Source of the DNA: Blastococcus xanthinilyticus
GTDB lineage: Bacteria > Actinomycetota > Actinomycetes > Mycobacteriales > Geodermatophilaceae
Direction: 5' to 3'
NCBI RefSeq assembly: GCF_008124835.1
Contig: NZ_VNHW01000001.1
Location: forward strand, 310,001-374,000
Length of the DNA stretch: 64,000 nt
Made by a program: the position numbers and the translations under genes. This document shows, piece by piece, positions 1-12,407 of the stretch. The notes beneath the pieces were generated by a model, which saw only the letters and a program-made list of their open reading frames with translations, did not search any database and was not told the origin of the DNA. Within the stretch, counting starts at the first letter, position 1; every line of letters begins with the position of its first letter.

Positions 1-163
1 CGAGGTCCTCGAGCACCCGGCCGGCGCTGTTCTTGCCCGCCCCGGACAGGCCGGTGACCACGACGACCTCCAGCGGCGGGGTCTCGGTGCTCGACGGGTC
101 CAGCGCCGGTGAGCGTCCGTCCTGCGGCCCGGCGCCCGAGGGCGCCTCGGGACCGGCCGTCAC
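1..163 (-). CDS. rapZ: RapZ / YvcJ nucleotide-binding protein, N-terminal part
   Basis: This is the first 54 codons of a RapZ-family P-loop NTPase; the gene runs off the window. The visible part has a Pro/Gly-rich leader of about 30 residues, then [20 protein letters not shown], a Walker A loop (Gly38-Lys44) with Asn where Ser/Thr is usual. The GTG start overlaps the uvrC stop as GTGA, so the two are translationally coupled. In actinobacteria the order uvrC-rapZ-yvcK-whiA is common, which supports the call. The function (RNA-binding adaptor or nucleotide-binding regulator) is taken from the family; the C-terminal domain is not visible. Confidence 0.85.
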   Translation of the reverse strand, partial: MTAGPEAPSGAGPQDGRSPALDPSSTETPPLEVVVVTGLSGAGKNSAGRVLEDL

Positions 164-2196
164 GAGGCCACCCGGCCGACCTCGGCGGTGTCCCCGGACC
201 CGGGACGCGGGTCGCCCTGCTCGGCGGGCCCCTGCGGGGCCAGCGAGCTCTCCACCGCCGCCGTCGGCTCCGCGTCGGGTGCCTGCGCCGGTTCGGCGAC
301 CGCCATCTGCACCGCCTCCGCCGTCCTCCGGCCGATACCGGGCACCGCCATGAGCTCCTCCACTGTGGCCGCGCGCAGCCGCTTGAGCGATCCGAACTGC
401 TTCATCAGCGCCTTCCGGCGAGCCTCCCCGAGGCCCGGGACGTCGTCCAGCAGGGAGACCAGCATGCCGGTGGACCGCTTCTGCCGGTGGTACGTGATCG
501 CGAAGCGGTGGGCCTCGTCGCGCACCCGCTGCAGGAGGTACAGCGCCTCGGAGGTGCGCGGCAGGATGACCGGGTCGCTCTCCCCCGGCAGCCACACCTC
601 CTCCATGCGCTTGGCCAGCCCGCAGACCGCGACGTCGACGATGCCGAGCTCGTCCAGCGACCGGGCGGCCGCGGCCACCTGGGGGGCGCCGCCGTCGACC
701 ACCAGCAGGTTCGGCGGGTAGGCGAACCGGCGCGGGCGCCCCTCCTCCGCGGCGATGCCCTGCTCGTCCCTGCGGTCGGCCTCGTCCTTGAGATGGCGGG
801 CGAACCGGCGGCGGACCACCTCGGCCATCGCCGCGGTGTCGTCGGTGCCCTCGGTGACCGAGAACCGGCGGTAGTCGGACTTCTTCGCCAGGCCGTCCTC
901 GAACACCACCATCGACGCCACCACGTTGGTGCCCTGCACGTGGCTGATGTCCATGCACTCGATCCGCAGCGGCGCGTCGGGCAGCTCCAGGGCCTCCTGC
1001 AGCTCCGAGAGCGCCAGCGAGCGGGCGGTGAGGTCGCTGCTGCGCTTCACCCGGTGCCGGGCGAAGGCCTCCTTGGCGTTGCGCTCGACGGTCTCCATGA
1101 GGCTGCGCTTGTCGCCGCGCTGGGGCACCCGCAGGGACACCCGCCCACCGCGCAGCTCCTCGAGGAGCTCGACGTAGACGTCGGCGTCGTCCGGGAGCTC
1201 GGGGACCAGCACCTCGCGCGGCACCGCCTCGCCGGCCTCGCCCACGCCCGTCTGCTCGTCGACGCCGCCGTACACCTGCAGCAGGAACTGCTCCACCAGC
1301 TCGCCGGTGCTGACCGCCTCGACCTTGTCGATGATCCAGCCGCGCTGCCCGCGCACCCGGCCGCCGCGCACGTGGAAGACCTGGACGGCGGCCTCCAGCT
1401 CGTCCTGCGCGAACGCGACGACGTCGGCGTCGGTGCCGTCACCCAGGACGACGGCCTGCTTCTCCATGGCGCGCCTGAGGGCGCCGATGTCGTCGCGCAG
1501 CCGGGCGGCCTTCTCGTACTCCATCGCCTGGGCGGCGTCGGCCATCTCCCGCTCGAGCCGCCGGATCATCGAGTCGGTGCGGCCGGCCATGAAGTCGCAG
1601 AAGTCGTCGACGATCTGCCGGTGCTCCTCGGCGCTGACCCGCTGCACGCACGGGGCGGCGCACTTGCCGATGTAGCCGAGCAGGCAGGGCCGGCCGATCT
1701 GGCCGGCGCGCTTGAAGACGCCGTTGGAGCAGGTGCGGGCCGGGAAGACGCGGGTGAGCGTGTCGAGGGTCTCGCGGATCGCCCAGGCGTGCGCGTAGGG
1801 GCCGAAGTAGCGCACGCCCTTCTTCTTGGGCCCGCGCATCACCTGCAGCCGGGGGTACTCCTCGTTCAGCGTCACGGCCAGCGACGGGTAGCTCTTGTCG
1901 TCGCGGTAGCGGACGTTGAAGCGCGGGTCGAACTCCTTGATCCAGTTGTACTCGAGCTGCAGCGCCTCGACCTCGGTGCCGACGACGGTCCACTCGACGG
2001 CCGCCGCCGTCGTGACCATCTGCCGCGTGCGCGGGTGCAGACCGGCCACGTCGGCGAAGTAGCTGTTCAGCCGCTGACGGAGGCTCTTGGCCTTGCCCAC
2101 GTAGATGACCCGGCCGTTCGGGTCACGGAACTTGTAGACCCCCGGGCTCTCGGGGATCGAGCCGACCGCCGGGCGGTACGTGGACGGATCGGCCAT
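160..2196 (-). CDS. uvrC: UvrABC system protein C (excinuclease)
   Basis: UvrC makes both incisions around a DNA lesion in nucleotide excision repair, working with UvrB. The 678-residue product has the GIY-YIG domain at the N terminus (GVY at 19-21, YVG at 32-34), a UVR motif near 212-247 that binds UvrB, the RNase H-like 5' nuclease domain starting around ECMDISH (413-419), and a tandem helix-hairpin-helix at about 582-635. A tail of about 45 residues rich in Pro, Ala and Glu follows the HhH and is unlikely to be catalytic. The ATG start gives the expected N terminus. It overlaps rapZ by 4 bp. Confidence 0.97.
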   Translation of the reverse strand: MADPSTYRPAVGSIPESPGVYKFRDPNGRVIYVGKAKSLRQRLNSYFADVAGLHPRTRQMVTTAAAVEWTVVGTEVEALQLEYNWIKEFDPRFNVRYRDDKSYPSLAVTLNEEYPRLQVMRGPKKKGVRYFGPYAHAWAIRETLDTLTRVFPARTCSNGVFKRAGQIGRPCLLGYIGKCAAPCVQRVSAEEHRQIVDDFCDFMAGRTDSMIRRLEREMADAAQAMEYEKAARLRDDIGALRRAMEKQAVVLGDGTDADVVAFAQDELEAAVQVFHVRGGRVRGQRGWIIDKVEAVSTGELVEQFLLQVYGGVDEQTGVGEAGEAVPREVLVPELPDDADVYVELLEELRGGRVSLRVPQRGDKRSLMETVERNAKEAFARHRVKRSSDLTARSLALSELQEALELPDAPLRIECMDISHVQGTNVVASMVVFEDGLAKKSDYRRFSVTEGTDDTAAMAEVVRRRFARHLKDEADRRDEQGIAAEEGRPRRFAYPPNLLVVDGGAPQVAAAARSLDELGIVDVAVCGLAKRMEEVWLPGESDPVILPRTSEALYLLQRVRDEAHRFAITYHRQKRSTGMLVSLLDDVPGLGEARRKALMKQFGSLKRLRAATVEELMAVPGIGRRTAEAVQMAVAEPAQAPDAEPTAAVESSLAPQGPAEQGDPRPGSGDTAEVGRVAS

Positions 2197-2298
2197 GTCT
2201 CCAGCCTAGGTCGGCCCACCGACACGCTGTGCAGGACGGGGACCCGTCCGTCTCACCCGTCCCGCCCTGCTCCCTGGCCCCGGGCACGCAGACGGACG

Positions 2299-2327
2299 GC
2301 GCACCGCCGGGCTGCCCGGCGGTGCGC
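2299..2327 (-). terminator. Hairpin terminator after the 101-aa membrane protein gene
   Basis: A perfect 13-bp GC-rich stem (2299-2311 with 2315-2327) and a 3-nt loop lie just past the stop at 2342 in the minus direction. There is no clear U-tract, which is usual in high-GC actinobacteria. Confidence 0.55.
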
Positions 2328-2341
2328 TGGTCAGGGGTGGG

Positions 2342-2647
2342 TCAGGCTGCGGGCTGGGACCGCCGGACCGTGACGGCCGGCATGCGCGCGCTGACGGCGG
2401 AGGCGCCCCGGGCGGCCAGCCGGACGCCGCGCCGGGTGAGGGCCACGGCCGCGAGCACGCCCACCGGGACGGCGACGAAGTCGAACGCGTCGGCCACCAG
2501 GTCCTTGGTCACGACGAGCAGGGACACCCCGAGCAGGCCCATCAGCACCGCCGCGGAGAGGAGGCCCGCTCCTGGCTTGCTCTTTCCCTGCCAGGGCTGA
2601 CCGCAGTGAGCCATGTCCGGGTCGCAGTCGGGCGTGAGCGCGCTCAT
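2342..2647 (-). CDS. Small membrane protein of unknown function
   Basis: A 101-residue protein that I do not recognise. The N terminus (MSALTPDCDPDMAHCGQPW) is hydrophilic with two Cys. About 45 residues capable of forming two membrane segments follow (GLLSAAVLMGLLGVSLLVV and FVAVPVGVLAAVAL), then a basic tail (RRGVRLAARG). The open frame extends upstream to 2701, but I chose the internal ATG at 2647 because GAGGAGG lies at ideal spacing before it. It sits alone between two hairpin terminators, so it is probably a monocistronic unit. Confidence 0.75.
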   Translation of the reverse strand: MSALTPDCDPDMAHCGQPWQGKSKPGAGLLSAAVLMGLLGVSLLVVTKDLVADAFDFVAVPVGVLAAVALTRRGVRLAARGASAVSARMPAVTVRRSQPAA

Positions 2648-2738
2648 CGAGCCTCCTCGCAGCAACACAGGGGGTGTCCCGGTGATGTCGATCACAGCCA
2701 CTGTACGCCCGAGATGACTTATCTCACAAGCACGGACA

Positions 2739-2775
2739 GCGGCCCGCGCCCCCGGTGATCGGGGACGCGGGCCGC
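2739..2775 (-). terminator. Hairpin terminator downstream of uvrA
   Basis: An inverted repeat of about 15 bp (2739-2754 with 2760-2775, one C/A mismatch) lies 30-70 nt beyond the uvrA stop at 2808. It is the likely intrinsic end of the uvrA transcript. Confidence 0.6.
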
Positions 2776-2807
2776 CGCACGGGGCCGCGCCGGGTCAGGT
2801 CGCCGGG

Positions 2808-5705
<2,898 letters not shown>

Positions 5706-5916
5706 GTGATCCCTGTCGGTCGCTGGTGGCTGGCACCAGGTGGGTGTGCTGCGTGGGGTGTGCTGGTCTGCGGGGTTGCGGGGGTGGTGCTGTGCGCGGC
5801 GGCCGTCCCGGCCCGGTCGCGGTCCCCCGGTGCAACGCACCGCCGACCCCGGGACGTCCGCCGGGCGGTGTGAGCTGCGCCCGGTCGCCGCGCCCGCCGC
5901 GGTCGGGCCGAGCGGA

Positions 5917-7431
5917 TCAGGTGGTGCCGGATGGACTGGTGCCGGACGAGGTGGTGCCCGTGGTCGAGGGCCCGGTCGGGTCGAAGACCGGTGCGTACCG
6001 GCGCCACGGCTGCCGGGCCTCCAGCTCTCCGGCGACCCAGAGTAGTAGCCCTTCGGCCCCCGGCGGGCCGACCAGCTGCACGGGCACGGGCAGCCCGCCC
6101 GGCCGGGTGCCGGCGGGCAGGACCGCGGCCGGGATGCCGGCCAGGTTCCACGCCGCCGTCCAGGGGGCCCAGCGCGCGTTGGCCGAGATGTTGGCGAGGA
6201 ACGACCGCTCGTGCCACGGCCGCGCCGGGAGCGGCGGACCGGTGGTGACCGGCGTGACCAGCAGGTCGACGTCGTCGAAGAAGCGGGTCATCCGCTCCCG
6301 GAACCGCGCCTGGGTGCGCGGCCGCACCAGCCCGAGACGGCGCACCGCCCGCCCGATGCGCGCGTGGGTGCGGCTCCGCGGCTGCAGCTCGGCCCGCGGG
6401 ATGCCGAGGAACTCCGCGTCGTCCTCCGCGCCGGCCATCCACCGCACCACCGCGCCGAAGGCGGCCGCCGGGGTGATGGGTGGCGTGCGCGGGACCACCG
6501 TGTGCCCGGCGGCGCGCAACTGGGCCACCACCGCGTCGACCGCGGCCCGGACGGGGGCGTCGCCACCCAGCCCCGGAACGGGTGACCGGGTGCTGACCGC
6601 GATGCGCAGCGGGCGGCCCGGGTCGGCGGACGGACCGGGCTGCTCACCGGCGAGGACCGCGTGCGCGACGGCGAGGTCGGCGACGGTGGTGGCCAGCGCG
6701 CCGTTCACGGCCATGTTCGACCAGTCGTCGGCGCCGATGCCGCCGGGCACCACGCCGATCCCCGGCTTCAGCGTCACGAGACCGCAGGCGGCGGCGGGCA
6801 GCCGGAGCGAGCCCATGCCGTCGTTGCCGTGCGCGAGGGGCACCGAGCCAGAGGCCACCGCCGCCGCGCTGCCCCCGGAGCTGCCGGCGGGCGAGAGCGC
6901 GGTGTCCCAGGGGTTGCGCGTCACGGTGCCCGGGCCGTCGGTGGCGGCGTACAGGCAGAGCTCGGGCGCCCGGCTGATGCCGACGACGACCGCACCGGCC
7001 TTCCGCAACCGCCGCACCACCTCGTGGTCGTGCGTCTCGGGGACCGCCGGGCGGGCGGGCGAGCCGTCGGTGCAGACCTCCCCGGAGACGGCGATGTTGT
7101 CCTTGACCGCCACCGGCACCCCGGCCAGGGGGAGCGCGAACCGGGTCAGGCTCGCGTCGACCGCCGCCGCCTCGGCCAGCGCCGCCTCGCGCCGCACCAC
7201 CCGGAAGGCACCGATGCGCGCGTCGACGGCCTCGATGTGGTCGAGGTGCGCCCGGACCACCTCGACGGCGGTCAGCTCCCCCGCGCGGACGAGGGCCGCG
7301 ATCTCGGTGGCCGGCAGGCCGACGATCCCGGGCCTGCTCCCGGCCGGATCCTCGCCTCCGCTCCCGGTCCGGCCCCCGGCCCGGCCCCTCCCGTCGCCCT
7401 GAGCTGTGCCGAGACCTCCGCTAGCGTCCAT
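5917..7431 (-). CDS. Amidase signature family hydrolase
   Basis: A 504-residue amidase-signature enzyme, likely cytoplasmic, that hydrolyses an amide of unknown identity. The Ser-cisSer-Lys triad is visible: Lys in PVAVKDN (about 110), the Gly/Ser-rich [14 protein letters not shown] loop, and the nucleophile Ser in [10 protein letters not shown]. The first 35 residues are Gly/Arg-rich and not conserved in the family, so the true start may be further in; only weak SD sequence (AGGC) precedes the ATG. It is divergent from the MBL-fold gene, with 47 bp between starts. The substrate cannot be read from sequence; an Asp/Glu-tRNA amidotransferase is unlikely because no gatB/gatC are adjacent. Confidence 0.88.
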   Translation of the reverse strand: MDASGGLGTAQGDGRGRAGGRTGSGGEDPAGSRPGIVGLPATEIAALVRAGELTAVEVVRAHLDHIEAVDARIGAFRVVRREAALAEAAAVDASLTRFALPLAGVPVAVKDNIAVSGEVCTDGSPARPAVPETHDHEVVRRLRKAGAVVVGISRAPELCLYAATDGPGTVTRNPWDTALSPAGSSGGSAAAVASGSVPLAHGNDGMGSLRLPAAACGLVTLKPGIGVVPGGIGADDWSNMAVNGALATTVADLAVAHAVLAGEQPGPSADPGRPLRIAVSTRSPVPGLGGDAPVRAAVDAVVAQLRAAGHTVVPRTPPITPAAAFGAVVRWMAGAEDDAEFLGIPRAELQPRSRTHARIGRAVRRLGLVRPRTQARFRERMTRFFDDVDLLVTPVTTGPPLPARPWHERSFLANISANARWAPWTAAWNLAGIPAAVLPAGTRPGGLPVPVQLVGPPGAEGLLLWVAGELEARQPWRRYAPVFDPTGPSTTGTTSSGTSPSGTT

Positions 7432-7478
7432 GCCTGGACCGTAACGGCGTCCGCCGACACTTTCCGAACGGAGTCCGG

Positions 7479-8147
7479 ATGAGCCCCTCCCCCTACACCG
7501 GCGACGTCGCCGTGGGCGGCCCCGCCGACGTCCGCGAGCTGCCCGGGCTGACGATCAGCAAGGTCGCCGTCAGCGAGATGGCCAACAACGCCTACCTGCT
7601 CCGCTGCACCGCGACCGGCGAGGGGCTGCTGGTCGACGCGGCCGCGGAGCCGGACACCCTCCGCGACCTGATCGGCGGCACCCCGTTGCGCACCGTGGTC
7701 ACCACCCACGGGCACTGGGACCACCACCGCGCGCTGCCCGACGTCGTCCGGGACACCGGCGCGGAGACCGTGGCGCACCCGGCCGACGCCGCCGAGCTGC
7801 CCGTCCCCGTGCAGCGCCCGGTCGGGCACGGCGACGCAGTGCGGGTGGGCGAGCAGATCCTCGAGGTCGTGCACCTGCGCGGGCACACGCCCGGGAGCAT
7901 CGCGCTGGTGTGGCGCGGGCCCGCCGACGCGGGCGTGCACGTGTTCACCGGCGACAGCCTCTTCCCCGGTGGGGTCGGGAACACCCAGCAGGACCTGGCC
8001 CGGTTCACCAGCCTCCTCGACGACGTCGAGGAGCGGTTGTTCGCCGCGCTCCCCGACGACGCCTGGGTCTACCCCGGGCACGGCAGCGACACGACGATCG
8101 GCACCGAGCGCCCGCACCTCGCGGAGTGGCGCGAGCGCGGCTGGTGA
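7479..8147 (+). CDS. MBL-fold metallo-hydrolase (glyoxalase II-like)
   Basis: A 222-residue metallo-beta-lactamase-fold hydrolase. The metal site is complete: THGHWDHH (His77, His79, Asp81, His82), LRGHTPGS, FTGDSLFPGG and YPGHGSDTT. This is the layout of the glyoxalase II / persulfide dioxygenase-like branch that cleaves thioesters or related substrates; the exact substrate is unknown. The ATG start has GGAG 7 nt upstream. The divergent amidase start is 47 bp away, so both promoters overlap. MBL genes of this type are often found near uvrA and uvrB in actinobacteria. Confidence 0.9.
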   Translation: MSPSPYTGDVAVGGPADVRELPGLTISKVAVSEMANNAYLLRCTATGEGLLVDAAAEPDTLRDLIGGTPLRTVVTTHGHWDHHRALPDVVRDTGAETVAHPADAAELPVPVQRPVGHGDAVRVGEQILEVVHLRGHTPGSIALVWRGPADAGVHVFTGDSLFPGGVGNTQQDLARFTSLLDDVEERLFAALPDDAWVYPGHGSDTTIGTERPHLAEWRERGW

Positions 8148-8173
8148 GGCCGGCCGTCAGGCGACGCTGAGCG

Positions 8174-8455
8174 TCAGTCGTCGGTGAAGAGGCCGACCAG
8201 CTCGTCGGGGGTGCCGGGCACGTGCAGCGGCAGCACCGAGACGCTCCACTCCGGCCGGCGCCCGTCGACGCCGATCGCCAGGTCCCAGGCCGCGCGCGGG
8301 GTGAGCGGGCCGAAGCAGGCGTCGTCGCCGTCCTCCCCCAGGTCGATCTCGACCAGCCACTGGTCCGAGAGGTCGGCCGCGAGTTCGGCGAAGTCGGGAG
8401 CCGCGTCGTCGTCGGGCTCGGGGGTGTCGAGCCGGACCGGGTAGATGAGCGCCAT
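8174..8455 (-). CDS. Small acidic protein of unknown function
   Basis: A 93-residue, strongly acidic soluble protein that I do not recognise (MALIYPVRLDTPEPDDDAAP; ends VGLFTDD). It has no signal peptide or membrane segment. It is convergent with the MBL gene, the stops being 26 bp apart. The coding reading is supported by the strong third-position GC pattern and by a start just inside a short intergenic gap. SD sequence is weak. Confidence 0.65.
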   Translation of the reverse strand: MALIYPVRLDTPEPDDDAAPDFAELAADLSDQWLVEIDLGEDGDDACFGPLTPRAAWDLAIGVDGRRPEWSVSVLPLHVPGTPDELVGLFTDD

Positions 8456-8560
8456 TCCGCGACGCTAGGCCACCCGGGGCCGCGAGGGCATCCCGGCGTG
8501 CGCCGGACGTGGGAGAGCCGCCGCCGGCGCCCCGGAGGACGTCGGCGACGGCTCGGGAGA

Positions 8561-8590
8561 GCGGGCGGCCGGCCGCAGCCGGTCGCCCGC
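8561..8590 (-). terminator. Hairpin terminator after the M28 peptidase gene
   Basis: A 12-bp stem (8561-8572 with 8579-8590, one mismatch) and a 6-nt loop lie 10 nt past the peptidase stop at 8600. Confidence 0.55.
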
Positions 8591-8599
8591 CCTCAGCGG

Positions 8600-10267
8600 T
8601 CAGCCCAGCGTGTCGTGGTCGTGGTCGTGCTCGAGACCACCACCGCCGGCCGTCTCCTTGAAGGTTCCCTGCTCACCGGCGGGAGCCGGCAGCTCGAACG
8701 CCGGCCCGGGGACCGGCCGGCCCCGCACGCCGTTCACCGACTCGGTGGAGAAGGCGTAGGTGAGCATCGCGAACGCCATCAGGTCGCTGTTGACGTCGAG
8801 CGCCTGCAGATCGAGGTTGTCGATGTCGTCGCAGGCCTGGTGGTAGCACGGGTCGAACTGCTCACCCGCGGTGCCGCCCCAGATGGCCTCCTGCTCCTCG
8901 GTCTTGATCACCTCCGCGCCGGTGAAGAGCCCACCGGCGGGGATACCGGCCTCGATGAACGCCTGGTAGTCGCTGCGGCCGGAGTACTCGGCGTCGTCGT
9001 AGGGGACGCCGATCTTGGTGTAGTAGGACTCGAAGAGGTCCTCGATGGCCGTGGAGCCGTCGGGGATCGCGACCGGGGCCTCCCAGGTCGACTGGTCGGC
9101 GTCGTAGACCATCTGGACGTAGTTCGGCGAGCCGATCATGTCGTAGTTCAGGTACAGGGCGATGCGGTCGAGCTCCTCCTGCGAGAGCTTCTCCACGTAG
9201 CTCGTCGAGCCGACCAGACCCTGCTCCTCCGCGGCCCACCAGGCGAACCGCAGCGTGTTGTGCGGCTTCATCCGGGCCATCGACAGGGCCGTCTCCAGCA
9301 GCGCCGCGGAGCCCGAGCCGTCGTCGTTGATGCCGGGGCCCTCGATGACGCTGTCGAGGTGCGCGCCGGCCATGACGACGTTGTCCTGGTCCCGGCCGCG
9401 CCGCTCGGCGATCACGTTGTAGTCGGTGCGCGTCTCCGCGGGGAGCACGTGCACGTAGGCGGTGGCGTCGTCGGCCGCGAGTGCCACGCCCTGGTCGAAG
9501 CTCGCACCCACGACGGGGATGCCGTGGGTGACGGTGCTGCCGTCGCCCAGGGTCGCCGCGTTGGCGACGATCAGCTCGAACCGGTCGGGGGCGTTGCCCT
9601 GGTTGAAGATGATCACGGCCTCGGCGCCGGCGTCCTCGGCGTTCTTGGCCTTGTCGCCGAAGTTGCAGGTGCCGCGCTGGACGAGCGCGATGTCCGCGTC
9701 GCCGGTGAACAGCGCCGGATCGAAGTCCTCGGCCTCGCAGCCGCTGGAGCTCGCCCGGTCTCCCTCGAGGTTGATGTCGACGGGGATGACCGCGCCCGTG
9801 ACCTCGCCCGAGCCGCTGCCGGTGAAGACGCCGGTCTCGTACTCGGCCGCCACCGGCGTGAGCTGCCGGAGCTCAGCGGGGAAGTTGAAGGTGACCTCGA
9901 CCGGGTCCAGCGTGACGTCGAAGCGGGCCTCCCGCAGCAGGCCCGCCACGTACTCCACGCTGCCGGCGTAGCCAGCGGTGCCCGCCGCGCGGGTCCCGGG
10001 GTAGACCGGGTCGCCGCTGTTGTCCGCGATCTTCTGGAACATGCGCTCGTGCTCGAGGACGTCCTCGAGGTCGACGCACTCCAGCAGCTTCTCGTAGGTG
10101 ATGTTGTGCCTGCGGTCGCACGAGTCGCGCGGCAGGGTGTTCGAGTCGTGCGGCACGGCGTTCGCGGTCGTCACGGGCAGTGCGAGTGCGAACAGGAGTC
10201 CGCTGCTGCCCAGAGCGATGGTTCGAGCCGCCGTCCGTCGTGCGGACGCGGTCCGTCGTTCGTCCAC
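8600..10267 (-). CDS. Secreted M28-family metallopeptidase with PA domain
   Basis: A 555-residue exported zinc aminopeptidase-like protein. It starts with an Arg-rich n-region and a hydrophobic stretch (LGSSGLLFALALPVTTANA), a Sec or Tat-type signal. A protease-associated domain follows (ALVQRGTCNFGDKAKNAEDA). The M28 catalytic domain shows the di-zinc ligands: His in GAHLDSV, Asp in GINDDGSG, Glu-Glu in AAEEQGLVG, Asp in NYDMIGS and His in CYHQACDDIDN. The frame is open to 11038; I chose GTG at 10267 because AAGGGA precedes it and the signal peptide then starts correctly. The last residues are EHDHDHDTLG, a possible metal-binding tail. Confidence 0.92.
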   Translation of the reverse strand: MDERRTASARRTAARTIALGSSGLLFALALPVTTANAVPHDSNTLPRDSCDRRHNITYEKLLECVDLEDVLEHERMFQKIADNSGDPVYPGTRAAGTAGYAGSVEYVAGLLREARFDVTLDPVEVTFNFPAELRQLTPVAAEYETGVFTGSGSGEVTGAVIPVDINLEGDRASSSGCEAEDFDPALFTGDADIALVQRGTCNFGDKAKNAEDAGAEAVIIFNQGNAPDRFELIVANAATLGDGSTVTHGIPVVGASFDQGVALAADDATAYVHVLPAETRTDYNVIAERRGRDQDNVVMAGAHLDSVIEGPGINDDGSGSAALLETALSMARMKPHNTLRFAWWAAEEQGLVGSTSYVEKLSQEELDRIALYLNYDMIGSPNYVQMVYDADQSTWEAPVAIPDGSTAIEDLFESYYTKIGVPYDDAEYSGRSDYQAFIEAGIPAGGLFTGAEVIKTEEQEAIWGGTAGEQFDPCYHQACDDIDNLDLQALDVNSDLMAFAMLTYAFSTESVNGVRGRPVPGPAFELPAPAGEQGTFKETAGGGGLEHDHDHDTLG

Positions 10268-10313
10268 GCTGCATCCCTTCGATCGGTCCTGGCGACGGCG
10301 AGCGTCGCCGGTG

Positions 10314-10335
10314 GTGCCGACACCGTTGTCGGCAC
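10314..10335 (-). terminator. Perfect hairpin between the S9 and M28 peptidase genes
   Basis: A 9-bp perfect stem (10314-10322 with 10327-10335) with loop CCGT; a second 7-bp hairpin lies at 10291-10309. Both follow the S9 gene stop (10468) and precede the M28 start. They could end the S9 transcript or act in the M28 leader. Confidence 0.4.
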
Positions 10336-10467
10336 GGCGACCTTGGCCGACCGGTGGCGCGTTGCCTAGGGGCGCTCCGTGGTCACTCAGGGGGACCGAA
10401 GCGCGCCCGCACGCGGCCGACCTGCGGAAACACGTGACCCAGGTCACGACACGCTGCTGAGCGGACG

Positions 10468-12339
10468 TCACGGAGCGTGCTGTGGCGTGTTCAGCCGGTC
10501 GGGGGCGGCCTCGTCGGCGACTGCGCTCGCGTCCCGAGCCGCGGTCGGCAGCCACCGGTCCCACCAGCGCAGCAGGTGCTCGAGCCGGGCCACCCGGTGC
10601 CGGGGACGCCCGGTGCGGCGCAGCTCGTGCCCGTCGCCCGGGAACAGCAGCAGCTCGGCGGGCACGCCCCGGTGCAGCAGCCCGGCGTGCAGCTCCTCCC
10701 CCAGCGCCGCGGAGGCCGCCCGGTCCCCCTCCGCCTGGATGACCAACGTCGGGGTCGTCCCGGTGGACGCCCCGACCACGGTGCGCTCCTCCGCGGCGAG
10801 GGCGGCCGCCGGCCGCTCGACGACCGCGGCGGCGAACCGGTCGGTGCGGCTCAGCAGGTGGACGGCGAGGTCGCCGCCGGCGCCGCTGCCCGCGATCCCC
10901 ACCCGGGTGCCGTCGAGCTCCGGGGCGGTCAGCGCTGAGTCGAGGAGCGCCTCGACGTCGTCGGCGGCCCGGGGGTGGCACCGCAGCACCGCGTAGCCGG
11001 CCGACACCAGCACCTGGGTCTCGTCCGACAGCGACCACCCGGACTGCCCGCCGTGCACCGCGAGCAGCACCGGGTGCGGCCCCGGTCCGGGTGGCGTGGT
11101 CACCCAGCCGCGGACCGGGTGCCCGTCGGGTGCGGTCACTGCAACGTCCGCGCTCCGGTGCAATCGCCCCGTCTCCCCCAGCGGACGGCCGAATCCGCTG
11201 AGCAGCCGCCGGCCGGCACCGGTGACGGCGACGAGCTCACCGGCGGAGCGGTCGTGCCCCACGCACGCGACGACCACCCCCGCCGCCGCGCTGACCCCGT
11301 GGACGGTGAACGAGCCCTCGACCAGCACCTCCGGGGGGCCGCCGTCGAGCGGCACGCGCAGCAGGTCGACGGCCCCGCCCCGGGCCACCCGCACCAGGAC
11401 CGCTCCCCCGGTCAGCACGGTGCTCCCCGGGGAGCCGGCGGCCAGGACGTAGCGCTCCGGGTCGAGCAGCGGCCGCAGGGGGCCGCCGTCCACGGGCATG
11501 GTGCAGGGCACGTCGGTCGGGTCGGCGGCGTGCCCGTCGCCGGCGTCGGGCACGGCGGTGAGCACGATCGTCGTGCCGTCGGGGGTGTACGCCGGTCCGG
11601 CGCAACGGGCGCCGGACCCGGTCACGCGGCGGAGCCCCGAGCCGTCGGGCCGGACGGCGTGGACCTCGCGCACCAGGTGGGCCTCGGCGGGGTCGGAACG
11701 GGCCCGCACGAAGGCCAGCTCGGCGCCGTCGGGACGCCAGGCCACGTCGGTGCAGTCGGCGTCGGAGGCGGTGAGCTGCACCGGCTCGGGCGGCGGGCTG
11801 CTGTCGTCGGTGAAGTCACCGGGCAGCTCCAGCAGGAACACCTGGCCGGGCCGGTCGGGCCAGAAGCCGACCCCGTCCAGCCGGGACGACGCCGTGGTGA
11901 TCAACCGGGGCGGCTCGGCCGCCGGGCCGACGCCCGGCACGGTGCCGTACCGGCCGTGCTCGGGCACCCGCGCCACGTAGGCCAGCCGGCGGGAGTCCGG
12001 TGCCCACACCGGCGCGCCCGCGCCCAGGGGGTGTGCGGTCAGCCGGCGGGGCGCGCCCCCGGCGGCCGGCAGCACCAGGATCTGGGGGCGGGTGCCGGGC
12101 TCGCAGCCCAGGTAGGCCAGCCACCGGCCGTCCGGCGAGAACGCCGGATCCGTGTCGCGCTGCCCGGAGGTGAGCGGACGGGCCGGCGCGGATCCGTCCG
12201 TGGGCACCGCCCACAGCTGGCTGCGGCAGGCGTCCCCGTCGAGATCGAGCCACTCGACGGCCACGACCGCGATCCGGCCGTCGGGCGAGACCGCCGGCGT
12301 CCCCGGGACGCGCAGCAGCGCGAGGTCCGTCGGCAGCAT
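10468..12339 (-). CDS. S9-family (prolyl oligopeptidase-type) serine peptidase
   Basis: A 623-residue protein built like acylaminoacyl peptidase. The N-terminal half is a beta-propeller with TolB/WD40-like strands (FSPDGRWLAYLG, APVWAPDSRRLAYVA, VAWRPDGAELAFV). The C-terminal alpha/beta hydrolase has HGG (oxyanion), nucleophile Ser in GIAGSGAGGD, Asp in QAEGDRAAS and His in GDGHELR, so the triad looks complete. GSGAG replaces the usual GxSYGG, which is a variation. No signal peptide is evident, so it is probably cytoplasmic. It lies upstream of the M28 peptidase in the same direction, but a 200-bp gap with hairpins separates them. Confidence 0.88.
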   Translation of the reverse strand: MLPTDLALLRVPGTPAVSPDGRIAVVAVEWLDLDGDACRSQLWAVPTDGSAPARPLTSGQRDTDPAFSPDGRWLAYLGCEPGTRPQILVLPAAGGAPRRLTAHPLGAGAPVWAPDSRRLAYVARVPEHGRYGTVPGVGPAAEPPRLITTASSRLDGVGFWPDRPGQVFLLELPGDFTDDSSPPPEPVQLTASDADCTDVAWRPDGAELAFVRARSDPAEAHLVREVHAVRPDGSGLRRVTGSGARCAGPAYTPDGTTIVLTAVPDAGDGHAADPTDVPCTMPVDGGPLRPLLDPERYVLAAGSPGSTVLTGGAVLVRVARGGAVDLLRVPLDGGPPEVLVEGSFTVHGVSAAAGVVVACVGHDRSAGELVAVTGAGRRLLSGFGRPLGETGRLHRSADVAVTAPDGHPVRGWVTTPPGPGPHPVLLAVHGGQSGWSLSDETQVLVSAGYAVLRCHPRAADDVEALLDSALTAPELDGTRVGIAGSGAGGDLAVHLLSRTDRFAAAVVERPAAALAAEERTVVGASTGTTPTLVIQAEGDRAASAALGEELHAGLLHRGVPAELLLFPGDGHELRRTGRPRHRVARLEHLLRWWDRWLPTAARDASAVADEAAPDRLNTPQHAP

Positions 12340-12361
12340 GGCCGCGACGCTAGCGGAGGGC

Positions 12362-12401
12362 CCCGGCGCCGCCGCCCCTGCTCGGGGCGGGCGGCGCCGG
12401 G
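12362..12401 (-). terminator. Strong hairpin terminator after terC copy 1
   Basis: A 17-bp GC stem (12362-12378 with 12384-12401, one bulge) lies 7 nt past the stop at 12408. It is the likely end of the terC transcript. Confidence 0.6.
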
Positions 12402-12407
12402 TACCGC

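Noticed and set aside
109-2373. Long plus-strand open frame opposite uvrC, and similar frames opposite uvrA (2904-5873) and uvrB (14971-17307)
   Set aside because: These are antisense shadows caused by high GC at third codon positions. They have no domain-like sequence, are Arg/Gly/His-rich, and lie over strongly supported genes.
5706-5916. LexA/SOS box upstream of uvrA (also checked before uvrB)
   Set aside because: No sequence close to the actinobacterial GAAC-N-GTTC operator was seen in either upstream region.
10336-10467. Possible riboswitch (c-di-AMP-like) in the M28 peptidase leader
   Set aside because: Some GGG/CCTAGG blocks looked suggestive, but the conserved core could not be matched; only simple hairpins are supported.
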